NCBI GenBank assembly: GCA_020061685.1
Contig: JAGUXU010000043.1
Coordinates: 1-12,320, forward strand
Direction of reading: 5' to 3'
DNA from: Candidatus Omnitrophota bacterium
GTDB taxonomy: Bacteria; Omnitrophota; Gorgyraeia; Pluralincolimonadales; Pluralincolimonadaceae
DNA length: 12,320 nt
Shown: piece by piece, positions 7,121-12,320 of the stretch
Numbering within the stretch: position 1 is the stretch's first letter
Layout: each line of letters opens with the position of its first letter
Notes under the pieces: model-generated
What the model was told of the DNA's origin: nothing
Database searches by the model: none
The model's input: the letters and a program-made list of their open reading frames with translations, nothing else
Program-made: the position numbers and the translations under genes

Positions 7121-7836
7121 TTTAATTGCTTGAATATCCCATAAAAAAATCTGTTTACGGGCGATTGTATATTGGCCCTTGACCATTTGTGCGCCCTTTC
7201 AAAATCGACTGCCAGGATTCCGCTAAAATAATCCGAATATTCTACCTTTGACGTATTACGGTCATCTTTGGTGATCTTTACCATCCATTCGCCCCGGGCA
7301 ATATCTTCTACGGAAGCGAGGTGTCCATCCTTTTTTATAAAGTATATGCTATTATAGGGATCAAAGAGATACCATTTTCTATTTATCTTCACGACCGCAA
7401 AAGGGATCTTTGAGGTACGCGCCTTGTTGGAGAGCTTCATAAAAAAGGCGTCAAAGCCCGCATAATTGCAGAGGGTAGAAAAAGCATCCGAAAATTGATC
7501 ATGCGCACCATAACCCCTTACGATTATATGCCAGACGTGGTCATCTACGACCCTGAGTTCGGGCGGCTGATGACGGATATTCTCAACGGTCCAATCAAAG
7601 ATCGCCATGACCTTCTCCTCTTCGGCAGTCTTACCCTCGGTTATCCTGCGCGCCAGCCATCTGTAATTAAAATGCCTGTCGTAGAAATCCAGTATCTTCA
7701 GATACAGCGGCATCCTTATGGTGTAAATCTTATAATCTATGCCCTGGCGCGTAGTGACCTTGATATTCAAGACGAGAATGACGGCCGCCAATGATAAGAC
7801 CGCGATAAACAGCGAAAATATCCTCTTATTTTTCAT
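7117..7836 (-). CDS. Membrane-anchored transglutaminase-like protein, catalytic residues apparently lost (239 aa)
   Basis: An N-terminal hydrophobic segment (about 7-24) after a basic start predicts a signal anchor with the rest outside the inner membrane. The body resembles the transglutaminase-like (papain-fold) superfamily: RGYGAHDQFSDAFSTLC (107-123) aligns with the segment that normally holds the catalytic Cys, AVVKINRKWYLFDPYNSIYF (147-166) with the strand and loop holding His and Asp. At the Cys position there is H112, at the His position F146; only D159 remains. It is therefore probably a non-catalytic binding or scaffold protein, unless the alignment is shifted. It ends in PVNRFFYG (226-233), a motif also found in the next gene. 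Its ATG follows the asnB stop in TGATAAATG without a clear ribosome site, so translation is probably coupled. The fold assignment is moderately sure; the function is unknown. Confidence 0.8.
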   Translation of the reverse strand: MKNKRIFSLFIAVLSLAAVILVLNIKVTTRQGIDYKIYTIRMPLYLKILDFYDRHFNYRWLARRITEGKTAEEEKVMAIFDWTVENIRHQPPELRVVDDHVWHIIVRGYGAHDQFSDAFSTLCNYAGFDAFFMKLSNKARTSKIPFAVVKINRKWYLFDPYNSIYFIKKDGHLASVEDIARGEWMVKITKDDRNTSKVEYSDYFSGILAVDFERAHKWSRANIQSPVNRFFYGIFKQLN

Positions 7837-7839
7837 TTA

Positions 7840-9723
7840 TCAATCCATAAATTTTTTATGCCACAACTCAAGCATAAGAAGTGCCCATAACTGTTTCCCG
7901 TATTCTCTCTTGCGCGAAAAATGGGCTTCCGCCATCCTTTTTATCGTTTCTGGTTTAAAGTAACCCCTCTTCAGGGCTCTGCCGTTGAGAAGATTATCGC
8001 GAAGATAATCTTTTAATTCGGCTCTAAACCAGTCCCCGACAGGCACGCCGAATCCCTGTTTCGTCCTATAAATATTTTCTTTAGGTATGATCTCGGTCGC
8101 CGTCTTTTTTAAGATATATTTTTGAGTCAGCCCCTTTAACTTAAAATGCGAAGGCAGGGAAGCCGCGAATTCCATCACCCTGTGATCGAGAAACGGGGAA
8201 CGCGCCTCCAGCGCATTCGCCATGCTTGCGATATCCACCTTTACCAAAAGATCACCAGGCAGGTATGTCAACGTATCCAACCTCAATAGCCTGTCTACTA
8301 AAGTCAACTCATCATGCCCGGAGAGAGAGTCTCTGAAAAAATCCTCTACGTCGAAATTTCCGGTTGAGTCCAAAAATTGCGGGGTATAGAGGTCCCTCTT
8401 TAACTCGTCGTCAAATACCCCTATCCATTTGATATACCTCTTATGCAACGGTAGCAGCGCCGCCCCAAAGAATCTCCGGGCTTTATTCGTCAGCCCCTTC
8501 TGATTGAGCGAGTCCGGGATCGTGTCGCTGCATAAAGCCGCTACGGTCCTCTTCAGGGACCGGGGAAGTCTGTTAAAGGCCTCCGAATAGACCATCGCCT
8601 GATAGCGCTCGTATCCGGCAAAAAGTTCATCTCCCCCGTCGCCGTTCAAGACGACCGTAACGTATTGCCTGCTCATCTTGGAAACATAGAAAGTGGGTAT
8701 AGCCGACGGGTCGGCGAAGGGTTCACCGTAACGTTCCACGAGGGTCGGCAATACTTCCAGGGCTTTCGGTTTGACGATAAATTCGTTGTGTTCCGTATTA
8801 AAATACCTTGCTATATTTCTCGCGTATCTTAATTCATTATAATCCGATTCATCGAAACCGATCGAGAATGTCTTGATCCTTTGATTATGGGCCCGCGACA
8901 TCAGGCCTACTATCAGGCTGGAATCGATACCGCCGCTTAAAAACGCGCCCAGAGGGACGTCGCTATATAACCGTATCCTCACGGAATCTAAAAGTAACCT
9001 GAGTAACTCCTCTTCGGCTTCTTCTTCGGTCAACTTTATTTTCTTTTCGTAATCCAACTGCCAATATCTTTCTGTCTTTACCTGCCCGTTCTTGAATATA
9101 AGCGTGTGTGCGGGCATGAGTTTAAAGACATTCTTATAGACGGTCAGGGGCGACGGGATATAACCGAACGTCAAATAATAATCCAGCGCTTCCGGCCTGA
9201 TCTCTTTTTTTATCAGGCCGCTTTTCAGGAGCGCCGAAAACTCGGATGCGAAACAAAGTTTCCCATCCACGCAAGAGTACAATAAAGGCTTTTTACCGGC
9301 GCGGTCCCGGGCCAATAAAAGGAGGTCTTTTTTCGCGTCCCATATCGCGAAAGCGAACATCCCTACCAACGATTTTACGCAATCCCGCCCTTTCTCTTCG
9401 TACAGGTGCGCTATGACTTCGGTATCGGAATGGGAGCGGAATATATGCCCCTTCTTTTCCAGTTCTTCCCTTAAATCTTTATAATTATAGATCTCCCCGT
9501 TCAGGACGACCCAGATACTTTTATCTTCATTGGCTAACGGCTGATGCCCTGCGCTGGAAAGGTCTATGATGCTTAGCCTTCTGTGCCCCAAAGAGATGCC
9601 GGCGGCAGAATATATGCCTTCGTCGTCGGGACCGCGATGGCTCATGGCGCCGGTCATCGCACCGACGGCGCCTTCATGACCGGTCCTTTTATCTGTATCT
9701 ATTATGCCGCAGATTCCACACAT
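7840..9723 (-). CDS. asnB: Asparagine synthase, glutamine-hydrolysing (627 aa)
   Basis: A full-length class II amidotransferase. The N-terminal Ntn domain begins with Met-Cys2, the nucleophile that frees ammonia from glutamine, with RRLSIIDL (48-55), NGEIYN (75-80) and SDTE (99-102) binding the glutamine. The synthase domain has the pyrophosphate loop SGGIDSS (263-269), GDGGDELFAGY (361-371) and the ALEARSPFLDH segment (504-514). All key residues are present, so it should be active. Known members adenylate aspartate; relatives inside glycan clusters are often thought to amidate a sugar carboxylate or another acid, and the location here favours that reading. The ATG at 9723 is fixed by Cys2 and lies inside the end of the upstream GT4 gene (22-base overlap). 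The transglutaminase-like gene follows after 3 bases. AsnB paralogues in sugar clusters are common. Confidence 0.97.
   Translation of the reverse strand: MCGICGIIDTDKRTGHEGAVGAMTGAMSHRGPDDEGIYSAAGISLGHRRLSIIDLSSAGHQPLANEDKSIWVVLNGEIYNYKDLREELEKKGHIFRSHSDTEVIAHLYEEKGRDCVKSLVGMFAFAIWDAKKDLLLLARDRAGKKPLLYSCVDGKLCFASEFSALLKSGLIKKEIRPEALDYYLTFGYIPSPLTVYKNVFKLMPAHTLIFKNGQVKTERYWQLDYEKKIKLTEEEAEEELLRLLLDSVRIRLYSDVPLGAFLSGGIDSSLIVGLMSRAHNQRIKTFSIGFDESDYNELRYARNIARYFNTEHNEFIVKPKALEVLPTLVERYGEPFADPSAIPTFYVSKMSRQYVTVVLNGDGGDELFAGYERYQAMVYSEAFNRLPRSLKRTVAALCSDTIPDSLNQKGLTNKARRFFGAALLPLHKRYIKWIGVFDDELKRDLYTPQFLDSTGNFDVEDFFRDSLSGHDELTLVDRLLRLDTLTYLPGDLLVKVDIASMANALEARSPFLDHRVMEFAASLPSHFKLKGLTQKYILKKTATEIIPKENIYRTKQGFGVPVGDWFRAELKDYLRDNLLNGRALKRGYFKPETIKRMAEAHFSRKREYGKQLWALLMLELWHKKFMD
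7990..8012. repeat. Perfect inverted repeat inside asnB
   Basis: Arms AAGATTATC and GATAATCTT (9 bp, no mismatch) around a 5-base loop, coding for DYLRDNL (residues 572-578) near the 3' end of asnB. On the plus strand it is followed by two more T bases, a weak terminator shape but antisense to every gene here; on the coding strand no T-run follows. Confidence 0.55.
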
Positions 9724-10745
9724 TTATTCAATATCCCGATAAACCTTTCTTCGTTCGCCTTTATGGAATACAGCCTCTCGGCCTTTTCCCTGCCGGCCTT
9801 GCCCATCTTTTCCCTCAACTCTTTATCTTCCACCAAAAGGGAAAGCCTTTCGACCCATTCCTCTTTACTGCCGGCCAAAAAACCGTCCTTTCCGTCTTCT
9901 ATTACTTCCGTATTCATCCCTGACCGTGAAGCTACGGCCGGGATCCCTACCGCCATATACTCAAGTATCTTAAAGGCGCATTTACCTTTCGCCATCTCAT
10001 CGTCGAACAAAGGCATGACCCCGATATCAAATCCCTGGAGTTCGCCGACTTCCGACTCCAGCGACCAGTCCTTACATACAAGAAAAGGCGGCTTGAAATC
10101 TTTAAGACAGCCTCCGACGATCCTGAACTCCAGTTGTTTATATCTGGCGGCTAAGGCCTCGTAGACATCTTTCAATATGGGCAAATAGATCGAGGTGAAG
10201 GACGTCCCTATCCAACCGATGACGACCTTGTCTCCGGCGGCCGCCTTATTACCGGGCTTGTATACCCGTGTCTCTATGCAGGTCGGCAATACTGTGACGT
10301 TCTTGTTATATTTAAGCGCGTAGTCTCTCAGGAATCCGTTTCCTACGATGACGTAATCGCTAAGCCTTACCGTCCTTTCTGTCTTCACCGGTTTCTTGAG
10401 GAATATTGAATCGTCGAAATCAAAGACGATCTTCTTTCCGAAAAGCCTGAAAAGCCGCTCGAAGACATCCCCTTCGAAAGGATACGCTTCTCTGTGTATA
10501 AAAACGATATCATAGGATCTTGCGCTAAAGACATCATAAAACCTGCGCAAGAGGAAATAGGCGACAAATATTATTTTTCTGAAGTAACGGCCCTTTTTAA
10601 ATAAGATCTTATAGGTGCGGCTATCGCAAAAAGGCCTCAGGGAATAAGCTATTCCTCTTTCTTTCAGGCCCGGCAGGTACTGCTCGACCCTGAAGCGATT
10701 GCTTTGGCCTTCGCTCGGGTAAGGTACGATGAATAAGATCTTCAT
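9702..10745 (-). CDS. GT4-family glycosyltransferase (347 aa)
   Basis: A retaining GT-B fold transferase. The N-terminal half starts MKILFIVPYPSEG and contains FDFDDSIF (108-115). The donor-binding half has VIGWIGT (175-181), DIGVMPL (240-246) and GKCAFKILEYMAVGIPAVAS (254-273), with the donor-binding Glu at 262. The first Glu of the common EX7E motif is replaced by Lys255, as in a subgroup that reads GKCxFKxLEYMA. It most likely adds a hexose from a nucleotide donor during glycan assembly at the cytoplasmic face. The ATG at 10745 follows the deacetylase stop by 3 bases; its own 3' end overlaps asnB by 22 bases, which suggests coupled translation. The sugar transferred cannot be told from the sequence. 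Confidence 0.93.
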   Translation of the reverse strand: MKILFIVPYPSEGQSNRFRVEQYLPGLKERGIAYSLRPFCDSRTYKILFKKGRYFRKIIFVAYFLLRRFYDVFSARSYDIVFIHREAYPFEGDVFERLFRLFGKKIVFDFDDSIFLKKPVKTERTVRLSDYVIVGNGFLRDYALKYNKNVTVLPTCIETRVYKPGNKAAAGDKVVIGWIGTSFTSIYLPILKDVYEALAARYKQLEFRIVGGCLKDFKPPFLVCKDWSLESEVGELQGFDIGVMPLFDDEMAKGKCAFKILEYMAVGIPAVASRSGMNTEVIEDGKDGFLAGSKEEWVERLSLLVEDKELREKMGKAGREKAERLYSIKANEERFIGILNKCVESAA

Positions 10746-10748
10746 GCT

Positions 10749-11690
10749 CTAATTCCCGGCGGGACCTCCCTTCGCAATGACCGACTCTGCCGTGACAAAC
10801 TCGTAGTCCTTGCTCATGGACCCGAATATGTGACGGAATTTATCCGTTTTTCTCGAAAGGGGCTGCTTCATCCCGGGATGGACATGGAACGATCCATCCA
10901 GCGCGTCCTCCTCAAGGCCTAAAAGGTCCATTCCGTGGAGACGGAAAACGGGTATCTCGACAAACCTTTTGACCAGCGGATAGCCCAGATCGAAATAGAG
11001 GTTATTCCCGGATGCCATTGTCAGGGTCGCCAAAAAAGGCGTCCGGAACAGCGGAAGGACCGTTGTCGGTATCTCAAAGAGGGTGCTGCCCTCGATCTTA
11101 TATATACGGTCTTTCGCAAAACATGCCTGTATGTCACTTATCGTCGGACGAAGGCCCTTGATGGTCCTCTTTGACCTTAGGTATAAGACCGTCCTCTCCG
11201 CAAACAGATATAAAAATGCGGGACAGAGCGATGAATCATAAAGGTATCCGTTCTCTTCCAGTATATCTATGCTCTCTTTGTCTAACTTGAAATCCAGATG
11301 GGGAGGCCTGAAACCGGCTACCGGTTTTCCGAGGATATCCGATAAGATCTTGTCGGCCTCTTCTATCTCAAATCTCTTCTCCTTACCGCTTAACCCGTTG
11401 AATGCCGTATGGGTCAGAGTGTGGTTAGCGACCTCGTGCCCTTCTTCGGATATCTTTCTGACGGCTCTTCTGTTCCGTTCGCTGCCGCAATCGCGCCCCA
11501 CTATGAAAAATGTCGCCTTGATATCATACCTCGAGAAGAGGTCCAGCAGGCGCGGCACTACGTTTGAGTAAAGGACATCGTTGTCGATGGGGACATTCTT
11601 GATCGCGTACACCCTGGCGTAATCCGACAGATTATCCATATCGACATTGACCAGGCATTTCTTCTTGGTTTTAGCCTCTCTCTCAGCCAT
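10749..11690 (-). CDS. Polysaccharide deacetylase, NodB-like (313 aa)
   Basis: A carbohydrate esterase family 4-like enzyme that would remove an N- or O-acetyl group from a sugar using a divalent metal. Motif 1 is VDMDN (16-20, with D17 and D19), motif 2 is HTLTH (90-94), giving the two metal-binding His, and motif 3 is FRPPH (127-131). RLHGMD (250-255) and HVHPGM (269-274) lie further down and may supply the late catalytic His. No signal peptide is seen, so it probably acts in the cytoplasm on a precursor. A longer frame opens with TTG at 11726, but that would overlap the carbamoyltransferase by 44 bases; the ATG at 11690, overlapping its stop by 8 bases (ATGGCTGA), is the better start and lies just before the domain. 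The GT4 gene follows after 3 bases. Confidence 0.9.
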   Translation of the reverse strand: MAEREAKTKKKCLVNVDMDNLSDYARVYAIKNVPIDNDVLYSNVVPRLLDLFSRYDIKATFFIVGRDCGSERNRRAVRKISEEGHEVANHTLTHTAFNGLSGKEKRFEIEEADKILSDILGKPVAGFRPPHLDFKLDKESIDILEENGYLYDSSLCPAFLYLFAERTVLYLRSKRTIKGLRPTISDIQACFAKDRIYKIEGSTLFEIPTTVLPLFRTPFLATLTMASGNNLYFDLGYPLVKRFVEIPVFRLHGMDLLGLEEDALDGSFHVHPGMKQPLSRKTDKFRHIFGSMSKDYEFVTAESVIAKGGPAGN

Positions 11691-12320
11691 TCTTAGCGCC
11701 GTCTTTGACCAAAAGGAAATTCTCAAGCACCAGGCAGTCCAGGCCCGTCTTTAAATAGCAGTCATATGCATCCGCGGGCGAGTTCACTATCGGCTCTCCT
11801 CTTACATTGAATGACGTATCAAGGATCACCCCCACTCCCGTTATCTTCTTGAAATTATCTATAAGGTCCCAATATCTGGGGCAGACCTCCTTATCGACCG
11901 TCTGTACCCTTGCGGAGTTGTCGACATGCGTGATCGCGGGAATGACGCTCCTCATCTCTTTCCTGACAGGAAAGGTCAGGAGCATAAAAGGCGAATCTAC
12001 GATGCCTTCAAAATAAATTCCGGCATCCTCTTTTAAGACGGACGGGGCGAAAGGACGGAACGACTCTCTGTGCTTTACCCTTTTATTCACTATATCCTTC
12101 ATCTCCTTTATCCGCGCATCGGCAAGGATGCTTCTTGCGCCCAACGCGCGGGGACCGAATTCCATCCCTCCGTGGAACCACCCTATGATCTTGCCTGAGG
12201 CGATGAGTTCTGCCGTTATCCTGGTGATATCGGGGCGGTATTCGTATTTCGCCCCACGGGAATCGAGGAAATCCTTTATCTCCTTTTCTGTGTAACTCTT
12301 TCCGAAAAAGGTATGCCTCA
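11683..12320 (-). CDS. Carbamoyltransferase, NodU/CmcH type (5' end cut by window edge)
   Basis: The frame stays open to the window edge, so the 211 residues seen are the C-terminal part of a protein usually about 550-600 residues long. The signature reads GWFHGGMEFGPRALGARSIL, then ADAR, characteristic of the carbamoyltransferase C-terminal domain. Near the end come VGVILDTSFNVRGEPIVNSP and DAYDCYLKTGLDCLVLENFLL, also typical. Family enzymes move a carbamoyl group from carbamoyl phosphate, through an adenylate, to a hydroxyl of a sugar or antibiotic; here a glycan sugar is the likely target. The N-terminal Kae1-like half is outside the window. The internal ATG at 12165 is not a start, because recognisable family sequence continues upstream of it. 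Its stop overlaps the start of the deacetylase gene by 8 bases, placing both in one operon. Confidence 0.94.
   Translation of the reverse strand, partial: RHTFFGKSYTEKEIKDFLDSRGAKYEYRPDITRITAELIASGKIIGWFHGGMEFGPRALGARSILADARIKEMKDIVNKRVKHRESFRPFAPSVLKEDAGIYFEGIVDSPFMLLTFPVRKEMRSVIPAITHVDNSARVQTVDKEVCPRYWDLIDNFKKITGVGVILDTSFNVRGEPIVNSPADAYDCYLKTGLDCLVLENFLLVKDGAKNG

Noticed and set aside
9583..10164. 193-codon open frame on the plus strand
   Set aside because: It lies antisense across the well-supported asnB and GT4 genes, resembles no family, and is Ser/Pro-rich as is usual for antisense shadows.
11691..11726. TTG start that would lengthen the deacetylase by 12 residues
   Set aside because: It would overlap the carbamoyltransferase by 44 bases with no gain of domain sequence; the ATG at 11690 gives a compact 8-base overlap.
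12163..12165. ATG as the start of a separate 160-residue protein
   Set aside because: The same frame runs to the window edge and encodes typical carbamoyltransferase sequence upstream of this Met.
1..12320. CRISPR arrays, tRNA or rRNA genes, insertion sequences, RiPP precursor peptides
   Set aside because: No regularly spaced repeats, no tRNA-like cloverleaf or rRNA sequence, no transposase motifs, and the gaps are too short to hold a precursor gene.

Overview
The window is one co-directional block on the minus strand: eleven protein genes, nine complete and one cut by each window edge, packed with gaps of 3 to 61 bases or short overlaps. No gene-free stretch reaches 300 bases. I see no rRNA, tRNA, CRISPR array, insertion sequence or integrase. 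The content is that of a surface-glycan or glycoconjugate assembly cluster. The organism is probably an uncultivated anaerobic bacterium, because two oxygen-sensitive radical SAM enzymes sit among the sugar genes. The gene mix, the heavy use of ATA and AGG codons and the moderate GC recall Omnitrophota-type genomes, but the phylum is a guess.

In the direction of transcription (high to low coordinates), the first block is a NodU/CmcH-type carbamoyltransferase (C-terminal part, 11683-12320), a NodB-type polysaccharide deacetylase (10749-11690), a GT4 glycosyltransferase (9702-10745), a glutamine-hydrolysing asparagine synthase (7840-9723) and a membrane-anchored transglutaminase-fold protein (7117-7836). 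This block is chained by overlaps of 8 and 22 bases and gaps of 3 bases, so it is almost certainly one transcript with coupled translation.

A 61-base gap follows (7056-7116), the largest in the window. It holds a perfect sigma-70 type promoter (TTGACA, 16 bases, TATAAT) with a palindrome over the expected start point. Downstream lie an AT-rich polytopic membrane protein of unknown function (4884-7055), a cobalamin-domain radical SAM enzyme (3332-4867), a GT2 glycosyltransferase (2362-3318), a radical SAM enzyme with extra C-terminal cysteines (1242-2342), a second, DPM1-like GT2 (516-1220) and the start of a thiamine-diphosphate dehydrogenase E1 alpha subunit (1-485).

A plausible reading is that the glycosyltransferases build a glycan, which the deacetylase, carbamoyltransferase and AsnB (amidation) decorate, while the radical SAM enzymes and the E1-like enzyme make or modify an unusual building block or lipid. 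The membrane protein may be a GT-C-like transferase or flippase partner. The most unusual elements are the transglutaminase-fold protein, which appears to have lost its catalytic Cys and His, the unknown membrane protein beside it that shares a short motif with it, and the consensus promoter separating the two halves.
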